Source: Margaritifera margaritifera | Taxonomy: Eukaryota; Mollusca; Bivalvia; Unionida; Margaritiferidae | Reading direction: 5' to 3' | DNA length: 64,000 bases | NCBI GenBank assembly: GCA_029931535.1 | Contig: JAQPZY010001659.1 | Location: 3,106,001-3,170,000 of the forward strand | In this document: piece after piece, positions 48,910 to 60,479 of the stretch | How positions within the stretch are numbered: the stretch's first letter is position 1 | Layout: every line of letters begins with the position of its first letter | Position numbers and translations under genes: made by a program | Notes under the pieces: generated by a model | What the model saw: only the letters and a program-made list of their open reading frames with translations | Told to the model about the DNA's origin: nothing | Databases searched by the model: none

Positions 48910-49404
48910 GTGTATAGCAAGTTGGTTACACTAACAAAATTCACGACTGGAAAGATGTACTTGACTGGGAAGTTTTTGGCTTCGATGCTTGGATACAAGA
49001 CGTGGCTTATTATGCTAAATACATTGTGTGCCACTGATCCAAGAAGAGAAGTTAACTTAGAACCAGTGCAAGAAGAAAACTCAGAAGTGAAAGTGGAATT
49101 AGAAACAATTTTAGAAACAGTGGCAGAAGAAGACCAACCCAACATATGGGAAGAAATACTTCAAGTCCACGAAAGTAGTAGTGTACAGATAGAAAAGAAT
49201 GAGGAAATGACATTCCCGGAGAGATTAGAGACAATGAATTCCACAGAGACTAGAAGTACACCAAAGCGTGTACATAGATTTAATGTGACACAAATAGATC
49301 GAGAATATTGTGCACTTACTTGTTTATATGCATCTTTGGTGATTTTAATTTGTGCCTTATTAATATCCGGAGTCATTTATGCCTTTTTTATTTTTGTGTT
49401 TTAA
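48910..49404 (+). CDS. hypothetical tail-anchored membrane protein (Polinton fragment D)
   Basis: An open frame of 164 residues ending at TAA 49402-49404. The middle (about residues 50-125) is acidic and Glu-rich (E-E-N-S-E-V-K-V-E-L-E-T). The last 27 residues are strongly hydrophobic (A-L-T-C-L-Y-A-S-L-V-I-L-I-C-A-L-L-I-S-G), one membrane span with almost no lumenal tail. Upstream text in another frame (48660-48910) may be its true N-terminus, in which case the visible start is internal. It lies 140 bp upstream of ATPase fragment D on the same strand, so it is probably a gene of that element. Function unknown. Confidence 0.5.
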   Translation: MYSKLVTLTKFTTGKMYLTGKFLASMLGYKTWLIMLNTLCATDPRREVNLEPVQEENSEVKVELETILETVAEEDQPNIWEEILQVHESSSVQIEKNEEMTFPERLETMNSTETRSTPKRVHRFNVTQIDREYCALTCLYASLVILICALLISGVIYAFFIFVF

Positions 49405-49544
49405 TACTTGTACACTAAAACGTTAATACGTTTTTTGTTGTTACACTTACTTTCCATGACAAGAGAAAAACATTAAACGTGTATAAAATGTATAAAATGT
49501 CTTGTGTCTTTGATGGTAATCTGAGAATTCTCAGTACCACTGTT

Positions 49545-50029
49545 ATGGCTGCATCCTCCTCCTCCGTTCTCAGAGTTGTTGATGAAAAGTTAGATCGTCA
49601 AAGTTGGGAAGCATTGTATCTTCGCCATCACTTTAACATGTTGATTGATGGACCGAGTGACATGTTAGGAGAAGACGAAGAAGAAATTAACTTTGGTTTA
49701 CACGAAAAGGACATAATCGTATTATTTACATTACTCAAAATATGTTTCAACAAAGTAAAGCACATCATACCATCAGTCTCAATGCCCATTATGTGGTATT
49801 GTTTAAAAGTCCAAGAGACAAACCTCAAGTGCAAGTGTTAGGCAAAGAGTTAAGAACACCTTGGCTGAATTATGCATACGAAGATGTTACTCAAACACTT
49901 CGTGCGTATTTACTCATCGAATTTAGACCGACCACTCCCGGTTATTTGAGATTTCGTACCAATTTGCTTTGCAATTGGTGTCAAGAAGGAGATCCTGTCA
50001 TTTACAAGCCACCTTTGGTTTCTGTCTGA
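49545..50029 (+). pseudogene. A32-like packaging ATPase remnant D, Walker A to Walker B deleted
   Basis: ATG at 49545. The N-terminus V-V-D-E-K-L-D-R-Q-S-W-E-A-L-Y-L-R-H matches copy D'. At H-F-N-M-L-I-D-G-P-S the Walker A loop should follow, but the frame jumps directly to D-M-L-G-E-D-E-E-E-I, the end of Walker B in D'. About 60-70 codons are missing. A frameshift near 49700 follows, then F-Q-Q-S-K-A-H-H-T and S-L-N-A-H-Y-V-V-L-F to the natural-looking end at 50029 (C-terminal part absent in D'). Both nucleotide-binding motifs are gone, so no packaging activity is possible. Confidence 0.75.
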
Positions 50030-50081
50030 AAAAAGACTATGAAAAAATCCTTCACTTCTTTTCTTTCGAACAGTATTCAGC

Positions 50082-50480
50082 ATGCCATCCTTTCAATCTC
50101 ATCCTCTTGCCAAATTGGTTCGTGCACTGTACGCCATCAGTCGCGAAACAAATGCACAGGTACGTACACATTTGTTAGAAGCGAGTCTCAAAGAAGTGTT
50201 ACAATAGTTTACTTTAACAGCACGTCAATTACTACAAGGCATAATTTACCTACCCCATCAAATAAAACGTTCTTTTTTTAATACAAAAAAAACAATAAAG
50301 TAGCGTTGTCAAAACTTGCACATCTGAGAATCGATATTCAAACCAAAAAAACAAATCATTTTGAAACCTGGTGGAAGTGGATCTTTAGTTGGTGTCATTA
50401 TTCGTTCACTTTTAGAATGGGATCCTAATGCCGAAGCTAAAATAATAAAAAAGCCAAATTCCCCCAAAAGACGACAGACT
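50082..50480 (+). pseudogene. pX-like small capsid/core protein remnant (D, copy 1)
   Basis: ATG at 50082 opens 41 codons (M-P-S-F-Q-S-H-P-L-A-K-L-V-R-A-L) to TAG 50205-50207. The reading continues in another frame with T-A-R-Q-L-L-Q-G-I-I-Y-L-P, a basic stretch, then L-S-K-L-A-H-L-R-I-D-I near 50311-50340, and finally L-K-P-G-G-S-G-S-L-V-G-V-I-I from 50360. The layout (helical N-terminus, basic middle, 'K-x-G-G' followed by a hydrophobic segment) is that of small proteins common in invertebrate Polintons and likened to adenovirus pX/pVI. At least two frameshifts. Confidence 0.5.
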
Positions 50481-50723
50481 AGAAAGAAGCGTGGTGCAGC
50501 AAATTCAAACTCTCACAAGAAAAAGAAAAGTCCCAAGAAGAAAAGTCCCAGGAATCAAACATCTTCTGCCAGAAAGAGAGGTACTGCCTCTAGGACGCGC
50601 ACGTATTCCAGAAAACCACGCCGCTCGGTGACGGTGTCTCCTCCTGCCACTTCTACTTCTTCATCGCCGTTCATGATGATGACTGCCAAACCTGATTTTA
50701 GACCAGTGTTCCTAATTAGATGA
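50481..50723 (+). CDS. very basic Lys/Arg/Ser-rich protein part (D)
   Basis: This frame is open from 50361 to TGA at 50721-50723. After the G-G-S-G region it becomes extremely basic: R-R-Q-T-R-K-K-R-G-A-A, K-K-K-K-S-P-K-K-K-S-P-R, R-T-R-T-Y-S-R-K-P-R-R, then a Ser/Thr-rich tail. The composition is that of a DNA-condensing core protein or a nuclear localisation region. It may be the C-terminus of the pX-like protein or a separate core protein fused by frameshift. Confidence 0.45.
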   Translation, partial: RKKRGAANSNSHKKKKSPKKKSPRNQTSSARKRGTASRTRTYSRKPRRSVTVSPPATSTSSSPFMMMTAKPDFRPVFLIR

Positions 50724-50994
50724 AAAAATGGAAACACATTTCTAAAGGAACTTCTACTTCTCCGGCGGCGGCGACGACGTCTTCTACTGCTTGTGCGACT
50801 GCTGCTGCTAACAAAAAGTGGCCTCTCCTAAAACAAAAGTACAAGACAGAAGAGGTGTGTTTCAAAGTTTACTGAATTTATCCAAACAAGAACTGACACG
50901 ATTTAGTCCTTTGAAGACACCTCATCGTCGAGTGGTGCCCATAGTGAAGTTGATACGACGTGCCGACCATCAGTGGAGACGAATTCCAGTATAA
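50720..50994 (+). pseudogene. second basic protein remnant (D)
   Basis: An ATG at 50720 overlaps the preceding TGA (ATGA) and opens a Thr/Ala-rich leader (A-A-A-T-T-S-S-T-A). In the neighbouring frame 50815-50991 reads V-Q-D-R-R-G-V-F-Q-S-L-L-N-L-S and then R-R-V-V-P-I-V-K-L-I-R-R-A, ending at TAA 50992-50994. The ATGA overlap suggests translational coupling or readthrough in the parent element. Family not recognised; strongly basic. Confidence 0.4.
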
Positions 50995-51119
50995 AAAGTG
51001 TGAGATAAGTTTCACTTCAATGATTTTGCTACTGAAACAAAAGATATCACCAAGAAGTGCACACCATCCTCCTCATCATCCCAAGAAACAACCTTCTTCC
51101 AAAAAATAGAAATGAAAAG

Positions 51120-51345
51120 GACTCCCTCCTCGTTTAGCTAAACATTTGGATCTTTTGTCAGTACTGGCCAAATCCAATACTCCGATGCAAAAACAAATCA
51201 TTCAAAAAGCACCCAATGAATCATCGATACCTTGTGTGAATGTTGTTTGAACGTTTTGAAAGGAACGGTATCTTTGTCCAAGATGCTCTAGAAAATACTG
51301 TCTCGTAACACAGAAGTGGAGGTATCTTGTGAGCTACGGCTCACT
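51120..51345 (+). pseudogene. pX-like protein remnant (D, copy 2)
   Basis: A plus-strand reading with frameshifts: L-A-K-H-L-D-L-L-S-V-L-A-K-S-N-T-P-M-Q-K, then C-E-C-C-L-N-V-L-K-G-T-V-S-L-S-K-M-L, a TAG, and K-I-L-S-R-N-T-E-V-E-V. The same N-terminal helix, 'N-V-L-K-G' and 'S-L-S-K' layout is seen in Polinton pX-like proteins, so element D seems to carry two related genes. It decays into host sequence after about 51345. Confidence 0.42.
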
Positions 51346-54300
51346 AACAACTCTAGTTTTCACGAGTAAGATATGGAGATAACCAAGCGAGGTGTAAAAA
51401 CCAGAAAAACATCTGAACAACAAAACTAATTGGCTCAACTAAGTAGTCTAAACTGTCTACTGTCTAGGGACCTTTGTTAACACAATTCCCTTCAGACTTT
51501 AATGTATTTAGTACTTTGATTTCAGAGATGAAGACATTATTAATTTCGACAGAAATGCAACTTTAAAAAAAAACTCATTGTATTTCTGAACCAATCTAAA
51601 TGGAATCATACTTCCAAGTTTTATGTTTTTGTGCAACTTTTGATATCCGGATTCACCACGTCTGTAAAATTACTGGCATGGTTTAAAGTTGTAAAGGAAT
51701 GTACAGATGAATAATATTCGGCAACGTAATAAATTGTTTGATTTCAGTAGAGATTTTTAGTTGCTGCAGAAACTTATTAAATATGGATAGGGAAGACAAG
51801 AGCTGACGTAAGTTTAGTTTTGCTTTTAAAACAAGGGTTTCCTTGCTTTACACTTGGCAAATCAAGAACAACTCTAATGCATCTCACACTATTTATTTTT
51901 CTTAACATACACTGAAACACCTATCAATCTTTTTATTGGAAACTCTTATCTTATTAATGTCGAAAACGTTCATTTTTATTATACTAGACATCCTTCTTAA
52001 TTGAAAAGTATTATCTTTGTTGGATATTTTGCACTATCTTCGCCGATAATATTGTAAAAACAAAACAGGGTATGTGCTATTTGCATTTGCTTCTCTGTTT
52101 ATAGCTTTATTAGATTTTAGAGATTTTTTTTGTTTGATTATGGGGAGTAGGTGTTGGGAAGATATTCTCAAACCGAGTAATTAGCCAGTTATTAGGCACA
52201 GGCGTCATTCACTGGACTTTATGGTAGCATAGATTAGTTTCGTAAAATGGCCCCTCCCTAATCTCTTAACATAAAGAATTCTCAGAGTATTCACAAGTAT
52301 AAATGGTCATTAATTTGATATACAAATAATTATGTGTTTTAGGCGTTTGGGTCATGTTTTGTAGTCCGAAGCATGAAATACCGATCTAGATTTTACAAAT
52401 GTGTACTAATGAAACATGCGAATGTGAACCAAGAAAATCCATGCAATTGTGAAATTAGAGTCTCGTGAATGTTTGGTCGTTAGTTTGATTAGAGACAAAT
52501 TATTAATGGTAGTAGCACGTTTAGGAACCCTTCAACTGACAACGACTGTTGTCTTGAGTCCTCAGAAATAGGAGAAACCTCGACCTCAAGGTAGCCTCAC
52601 GCAGGTGCTTCACATTGTTTGATTTGTTCAGTCGTGAGGTGTATTTAGACTCCTGACGTGTTACAATATGATCAACATATTTTGGTCCAGAATACAACAT
52701 TACTATCAAATAAATAGGTCTAATGCTCATCTTTTAAATAGTTTGAGGGGGTGGGGCGAATAACATTATAGCGCAAACTTTCACTCGGTAATACCTTGAG
52801 ATGCCGCCCACGAACTCATTAGACAACAAATGACTTGCTTTACGTATTGCTCTAAAATTGCGGATTAAGACTACTTTACTTTTGTGAGAATACATTACCA
52901 TGCGTTAAAATTATTTCATCAAATCGACGACAACAGTAAATTATCTTCTTATTATTACTGAAAATAATGTGAAAGCATCAACATACACTCTCATGAAGAC
53001 TACCCGCCATTTGGGTTTACCATTCTGAGGCGTCACATGACCATTTTACGCGTGGTCAAGTTCTATTTTTAGACTTGGAAACCTCCACGTACGTCTAAGC
53101 TTTACCTTTTTTAAACGTGATTTTCAGCTTTTTTACATTAAACAAAAGATTAAATTCACAATTTCTCGGTATTTTGAAGCAAACAGAAGAAAAAAAACGA
53201 ATGCAAAGTAAACCTTATGAAAACTTCAAAAGCAGTGCTCCGTTAACTAAAATATGGAATTCGCCGAAACCACGCGCTACTGGCATCGAATAGAAGCTTT
53301 AAACAGGGCCTAGCAAAATTAAGTGACATTGTATCGAACCCTACCTGCCTGATATCGATTAAGCATACTATTTATCATCTCAGTGATAGCAATCATCACA
53401 TAATCTGTAACTTTAATAAGCCGACAAATGAGCCGATAATGCAGTATCAAACAACAGTCTATGTGTACCATGAAGCATTGATAAGTCACATGATCGCCAA
53501 ATCTCGCGGCATCAGTATTTGATCGCAATCGGCCTTTTCCCCATATAGGTTGTCTGCATCACGTGATCATTTTGGTCTTTGACGACAAGAAAAAATGAAG
53601 ATCGCGATATTTGGATCACGCAAATATGCAATGTTAATAGAATGGTGTCCAGTTTTTAAGCACTGTAAATTTGGCTCGCGCGTCGGCTTATTAAAGAGAC
53701 GAAGTAAGTTTTAATAGTATTTTATGAGAAGATAAACATTCTACTTATCCATATGAGTCAGGTATGGTTCAATACAATGTAGCTTATTTTTGCTAGCCCC
53801 TTTTAAAGCAATTACCTCATGTCGCTACCGCATGGTTTCGGCGAATCCCATGTTTTCAGTAGGGAATAAGCTGTAACCCCACATCCCATCATAACTTTCC
53901 AACTATCTCAAACGGAGTGGGAAAGGTCAGATGAAACTCAGACAATCCTCTAACATGACTCTTGCAATATTTTATATCATTTTTTCTTAAGGCTAATGTA
54001 CGTTATCTTAGTGACACAGAACAAGGTAAAATACGGAAATTCACGCCATATCACATTTAGGTAGATTTAAAAAATACATTTTGGATGCAAATGTGACAAA
54101 AGTTAACCTTTGGAAAGAAAGTCCTCGTGAAGGTAGTGTCTTTAGTCCATTTGTGATGGCTTAGGAATAAGAATATAAATGGAAAATGAAAAACCTAGAA
54201 AATGGTTATTAGTTTGTTCTGTGTGTGCGTACGTGCGTGCGTGAATTTGTAAAAGGTACAAAACGGGAACATCGGTAAGAATACACACTTCGAAATGGGG

Positions 54301-55644
54301 ACGTCCCGTTTTGTAATAGCGACAGAACTGGATTGCCACGGCCTTACTTAGTGATAAAAATCTTGAAATGAGCGTATCTGAGTATGTCCCCGTTTGGTAG
54401 GTATTTTTTCGCATCCTACCATACACAAAAATGCACGCGTCACACTCGACTCAAAACATCGTGTGTATCAGTCGAAAAAGTAAGTCCCGTTTACGCGGTA
54501 AATTTCTCACTTGTCATCTCCGCTGCCTTCTCGCGCACTTTGCTACCGAATTACTTACTAAAGATGGCATGAAGAAGATGTAACAGGATTCAAATCACGC
54601 ATGTAAGGATGGACAAATATGTAATATATTTTCTTTTTAACAGATAGGAAGATCGATTACGTGTTTATTACCGGATAGTCAACCGTTCGTAACACTTTCG
54701 CCAAATTAGACGGGAAAGAACGATAACTGAACAGACGGTCTTGCAAATATAGTGAACACTACTTTTTCAAATAAATTTATAAGATTTATGCAGATATTCT
54801 TTAGAAAAACTACGATGGGCAAGAGACTCTAGCCATTCAGCTCTGCTTGTATATTTTATATTTTAGTTACATGTGAGCCATCTGCGTTTCGTCAATAAAT
54901 ACATCGCAAAATACGATCGCTTGAAACGTAGTTAAATTATGATTGGAGTGAAAATATGCTATATCAAAGATTGTTGTTGTCTAGTTGTAAGCATGTGTGT
55001 TATGATTTGAACTTTTATTAAGAAATTTTAACAAAGGTGATTTGGTATTTTTGCATGCAGTTTAAATCTTTGTCTCCATGAAGTTTATTACTACTGTTAG
55101 TGATACTAACACTACTACTACAAATCATCATCATCATCACTATCATCATCAATACCATCATAATCATCATCATCGTCGTCGTCGTCGTCATTGTCGTTGT
55201 CGTCATCGATACCATCTCCACCATAATTATCATCATCATTGTTGAAAAGGAGCATAACAATGCATTCTCTACAGATTAATCAAGTAAATACTAATGATAA
55301 CCGTTCCTTTCCTCCACTTTACAGCGTTAGAGGTAAATTTGTAAAATCGATCTTGAACTAAAATAATAAAAAATAGGTTTTCTAAAAACTTATACTTCGT
55401 ACCAGTCAGGACATAAAACATAAAACAATTTTCATAATTATATTTAGTGTTTCTCAGTGTATCTTCAATGAGCAAGCATGCAGTAATACAAATAAAGTGA
55501 TTCTTGCTGACTCTAAATTAAATTGTCGAATATTAGCTTTCTTTGTTTTTCTTTTCTTTCTTTGTATCTTTCTTTTATTTCTCTCTTTCTTTCTAATTCT
55601 GTTTATTCGGTACTTTTTATATTCTCTACATTTTTAGAGCTTAT
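51346..55644. other. AT-rich spacer, no gene seen
   Basis: About 4.3 kb without a recognisable gene or element. Contains an imperfect cat/cgt triplet tract at about 55105-55245. Short frames here show no family resemblance. Confidence 0.5.
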
Positions 55645-56830
55645 GGAATTGTCCGTCGTCCGTCCGTTAGCACAAGTTTGTTATCTCTACTCCTCCTAAA
55701 CTACTTGGAGGATTGCCTAGAAACTTTACACACGTATTCATCCCATGGTCTAGTTGATCCTAAATGTAAATAGTGCTGCTCAGACATCCAATATGGCCGC
55801 TACGGCGCCCACCTTGAAAATCTTGTTATCGCTACTAATCCTGAATGGATGGTCATATCAACATGGGGTTTTCACTAAAATACTGCTTATTATGTCTAGT
55901 TAGTCCGAAATGAAAATGGTGCCGATCTGACGTCCATTATGACCGCACAGTGGCCATCTTGAAAATCTTGTTATCGCTAATCCTTCTGCATGGATGGTCA
56001 TATCAACAAGGGATTTTCACTACAAGACTTCTTATGATGTCTAGTGCTATCGCTAATCCTTCTGCATGGATGGTCATATCAACATGGGGTTTATACTAAA
56101 AGACTTCTTATGATATCCAGTTGGTCATGATGAAAATGGCACCGATGTGACGTCCAATATGGCCGTCATCTTGAAAATATTGTCATCCTTACTCCTTCTG
56201 AAAGGATAATCGTATCAACATGAGGTTTCCACTAAAATACTTCTTATGACGTCTAGCTGGTCCTAAATAAAAATGGTGCTTATTTGACATCCAATATGGC
56301 CACCATGGCAGTGATCTTAAAAATGTTATCACAACTCTACTTGAACAGAAAGTCATACTGACGGCGGGTTTTCACCAGAAGACTTCTTATGATGTCCAGT
56401 TGGTCTTGAATGAAAATGCTGCCGATCTGACGTCCAATATGGCCACCACAGCAGCCATCTTCAAAATCTTGTTATTGCTACTCTTCCTGAATGGAAAGTC
56501 ATATCCTGAATATATTGTTATCTCAACTCTGCTCCAAATGGATAGCTATATCAAAATAGGGTTTTCACCAAGAGAGTTGTGATGATACATAGTTGGTCCT
56601 AAATGAAAATGGTGCCAATCGTACATCCAATATGGCTGGCACTACGACTCTCTTAAAAATCTTGTTGTCACTTCTCTCCCTGAATGGATGATCATTATGA
56701 CATTGGGTTTTCACCAAAAGATTTCTAATGATATCTACTTTGTTCTAACTGAAAATGGTGCCAATCTGACATCCAATATGTGTACCACAGGAGCTAATTT
56801 AAAAATCTTGCTATCGCAGAAGAATATCAA
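55645..56830 (+). repeat. diverged ~145-bp tandem repeat family (array 2)
   Basis: Starts with the leader 'attgtccgtcgtccgtccgt' and 'ctactcctcctaaactactt'. Seven to eight units follow, starting near 55764, 55902, 56122, 56260, 56399, 56592 and 56740, each with 'gatctgacgtccaatatggc', 'accttgaaaatcttg' and 'atggatggtcatatcaacat'. Same family and orientation as 19.6-21.5 kb, but better preserved. Confidence 0.8.
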
Positions 56831-57342
56831 AGATGGTTTCAACACTCGACAGTTAAAGGAAGAGTGACTCTTGTTTTTAATTTCATTCTTTCGTTCTAGT
56901 TTACTTGTTTTATTCTTTGTATGAAATTCAGACACTAATATGACACGGCCTTGAAAGATTTGAGCATAACTTAAATATTTGTTCTTCGAAATTTTAATCG
57001 GCGTGGTTCTACTAGTAATTTATCATGCAATCATAATACACCAAAGTTAATTTTAACAGTGTAAACTGTGTACATTTTTTTTTTCTCTGTCTTTGTCATT
57101 TTTTGAATGCCTGACAATTGTTAACAAGCACAGACTTTCGATCCTCAAGTGCGGATGTATCTGGTTACAATACGGATGGAGAAACATGTTTAGATTAGCC
57201 GAAATATGTGATCTATTCGACATGGAATTAATAACAGAACCTGAAGCACCCAGTTAAGTTTGAGTCGACTGTACTGCCTTTGTCACATGACTACATAAGT
57301 ATCTGTTTATATTTCTTCTGAAACCAAGAGTATGATGCACAA

Positions 57343-58443
57343 GTGCCCCAAGCGTATGAGCCTTTACCAGGAATGGAAAAGGGACTTTTATCCTACACCC
57401 AGAGGGAGAAACACCATTATGGGATAGAGAACCCTGGAAATCGGAGGAAAAATTGCCAAAGTTGTAGAAGTATCACCCATCGAAAGAGAATCTCGATAAA
57501 ATATGTAAACATTTTCATATCAGGACTACCTATTGAAATCCCGCTTGAGACAACAGTGGAAAGATTTCAACAGAAATTTAATATCCAAATCAACACATCC
57601 AAAATGGCGACATATAAATTGTACCCCACTGTTCAGACAGGAGCAAGAATCCTACAAATAGAAAAGGGAAATGAAAACAAAATACCACCCTTTTTCTATA
57701 TACACGGTTTCCTAGTTAAATCGTGGTATAGAACGTGTATTTTCCACAAAAAGTGCAATAAATGCGGAGAAAAAGGGCATGATCCAAGACACTGTACTTC
57801 ACAGAAAAAAGAGACAATGCCTCCAACTTCAGAACAAATACCAGTAAACCACTATACCTCACAGAATGAAGAGAGTATGCCTCAAGTTCCGTAACAAATA
57901 CCAATGCACAAGAGCGAACTAACCATATTCCCCAAAGCTATCAACACTCAGAGAAAACAACAATCGAACATAGCAGGACCAAACCAAGAAAAGCTAGACA
58001 CCATAGTGCCACGCAGACAGGAAAAAACAGATACATATATACCACTGGCGGCACCCCAACAGGAAATTGCCACCCAGGGATCAAGCTGAGGACAGAAGGG
58101 ACAACAATCCAACATAGCAGAACTAAACCAAGCAAAGCTAGATAAAATGGCGCCAAGCAGACAGGAAAAACTAGAAAGAAATCCAACACCAGCGGCATCC
58201 CAACAAGGAAAAGAATTGCCGCCAAAGGATCAAGCCGGAGACATAAGGAACAAATCCAAGAAAAAAGCAAGCCAGCACAAAAAGGAAAACAGAGAAAAAT
58301 AATATTATAGATTGGCTTACCACTCGGACTCCACAGAAGACGATGAGAACCAATCAATGAAGCATACAAATGGCCAAGGAAAGAGAAAACCATTTCTCCA
58401 TTGCAGACATCGAAACCAAGAAAGAAATAATAGCAGTGTATAA
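57343..58443 (+). pseudogene. ORF1 (Gag-like, CCHC zinc knuckle) of a non-LTR retrotransposon
   Basis: The first frame (57343-57894) has an N-terminal domain with Y-V-N-I-F-I-S-G-L-P-I-E-I-P-L-E-T (an RRM-like strand), then I-P-P-F-F-Y-I-H-G-F, and a zinc knuckle C-N-K-C-G-E-K-G-H-D-P-R-H-C (C-x2-C-x4-H-x4-C, about residues 139-152). TAA at 57892-57894 is followed by more of the same frame, with two internal duplications of Q-S-N-I-A-G-P-N-Q-E-K-L-D-type text and a Lys/Gln-rich tail to about 58443. This is an RNA-binding ORF1 of an L2/CR1- or I-like LINE. No RT follows directly. The LINE 3' end at 60.5 kb could be related but is not shown to be. Confidence 0.65.
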
Positions 58444-58504
58444 ATATCATAGATAACTAATACTGTCAAATATTTAAAATATTTAAAAAAGAAATAAAAA
58501 AATA

Positions 58505-58506
<2 letters not shown>

Positions 58507-58558
<52 letters not shown>

Positions 58559-58571
58559 AATAATAATAATG
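58507..58571. repeat. (AT)n / (TAA)n microsatellite
   Basis: AT repeat to about 58552 followed by TAA triplets. Confidence 0.94.
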
Positions 58572-59689
58572 AACTAATTCTAACAATCTGTAACAATAAT
58601 ATAACACATAACTTAAATTTAACACTATAACAACCTAATAAAAGAAACTAACAAAGAGAGAGAGAGAAGAATATAACAGGTGACAGGTAAGACAACAAAC
58701 ACGCACTCACCAATATAAATATAATAAAATTACCGAATACAACTCTGAGAAATCTGATGAATTAGCCCAGAAATAGACACATAAATAGAATACATAAACA
58801 CTATAAAGGAAAAATGAAAATTTAACAAAACTAAAAGGGACCTCATGGGCGGAGGTCACTTTGGATTTACAACTGATCCAGGGTAGAAAGGAAATGAAAC
58901 CATCCCAACGGGAAATACCCGAAGGGAGTGAAGTACTGACCCAGAAACCCTGAGTTTTAGAAAACTTGAATTTAAGGAAACAATATAACTAGAAGAACCG
59001 CATTCAAAATTCATTTTATAATTAAAGCACTAAAACCTTCTTTGGTATTTGGAAATTTATGCGGGGACATCTCTAAAGTTCTAACAAGCTATATATGCTG
59101 GGACGGACTTGGAGGTGGCCACAAATAAGAAGCGTATGATGTACATGTATTACAATCATTCCCCCTCACCCCAAAATAACACACAAATTTACATGTAAAT
59201 TATGTATGTCTAACTCTTATCCTAAAGCATTTGAAAAAGAATGTTATATTTGCTTCAAATTTATGATGTATTATATTTTATTATTTAATTTGCATTTTAT
59301 TTTGCTTAAGTTAATAATGCCTTCCAATCGTATGCTTGTAAAAAATATTTTCAATAAGCACGTCATGCTGAAAAGGAAAATAAGAATTAGATTAAATTGA
59401 AATTAATGAATTTTAGCGAATCGGACTTTAGATTTTTACAATGGAATTAACATTACATAATTATACGGAAAGTGTCTGGTTTGTAGTACCGTATATCCAG
59501 AGAGTTTGTGAATAATGTAGTGAACCTATGATAAGACAAAGGGGCGTATACAGAGGAATTCGTAGTGTTCAGCGGAAACCCTTTTTCAGTAAAAGTGTTA
59601 TACTTTTCAATTTAAACAACAACTACAAAAAAAGGAGAAATGTGACCACCTACCTATCCCCGACTATTTTTCAAAGCGATTCACTTACA

Positions 59690-59739
<50 letters not shown>

Positions 59740-59790
59740 CTTTACTACTACTATTACTACTACTACTACTAATAATAATAATAATAATAA
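59690..59790. repeat. (AAT)n and (ACT)n trinucleotide tract
   Basis: About 16 AAT units, a short break, ACT units, then AAT again. Confidence 0.94.
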
Positions 59791-59894
59791 ATGATTTGCT
59801 AATTTATACTCATATAACTCTGAACATAACCAGTATGCATATCAAGACATTGGTCAGCATTTATAACTTATTCTCAATGTTTTAATTGTTAAAC

Positions 59895-59927
<33 letters not shown>

Positions 59928-60479
59928 CATTATAATTGAAATGACCACACATGGAATGAATATATTTTGTGTGAAACCATAAACAACATATAAAATACAC
60001 AAAGAATTGATAAACCAAGTCTGAAAGGAGACAACAGACTGAAAATTCCCCACCCCCAATTGCATAAAAAATGCATATTTCCCGTAAAGAAATAATTAAA
60101 CTGATATTCGAACTAACTTCGTGGAGTCTAATATTTGCAGAATTTTATTTCAGTCTTAACTTCCTTCAGCATGATGTTTGTTTAATTTTGTTCAATATTC
60201 AAATGAGTTTACAAAAAATACAACACCTTTTAATAAGTAAAATCATGTTTCAAGATGCTGTTGCATTAGAAAATAAATATTATAATCTCATGCACCATAC
60301 AAAACAGTTTTTTTACGGGTCAAATAGACAAAGTGTATCAAGCAAAATGCAGCTGGTATGCGCTATGTTTTTATACACACTGTGCGTGAATAGTAGTGAT
60401 GGATTCAATGTGTAAAAATAGATTAATGAGGTAAGTTTAGCGCGGATATCCTTTATCTAGGAACATTATACCACCAAAT

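Larger units (their letters stand above)
48660..51345 (+). mobile_element. Polinton-like element fragment D
   Basis: Consecutive plus-strand remnants of membrane protein, packaging ATPase, pX-like and basic proteins. AT-richer than fragments A, B and C. The ATPase is closest to copy D' at 12-14 kb and unlike that of element A. No terminal repeats found by eye. It may or may not belong to the same insertion as polymerase C. Confidence 0.65.
58444..60479. other. AT-rich spacer with microsatellites
   Basis: No gene seen. (AT)n at 58507-58552 continues into (TAA)n to 58571. (AAT)n lies at 59690-59738, act/aat triplets at 59740-59790, and (GA)n at 59899-59926. The poly-Asn frame through the triplet tract is not a gene. 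Confidence 0.5.

Noticed and set aside
57941..58450. Hydrophobic minus-strand frame (169 codons)
   Set aside because: Antisense of the Lys/Gln-rich ORF1 tail; hydrophobicity is a codon-complement artefact.
59528..59794. Poly-Asn protein
   Set aside because: Frame runs through (AAT)n and (ACT)n microsatellites.
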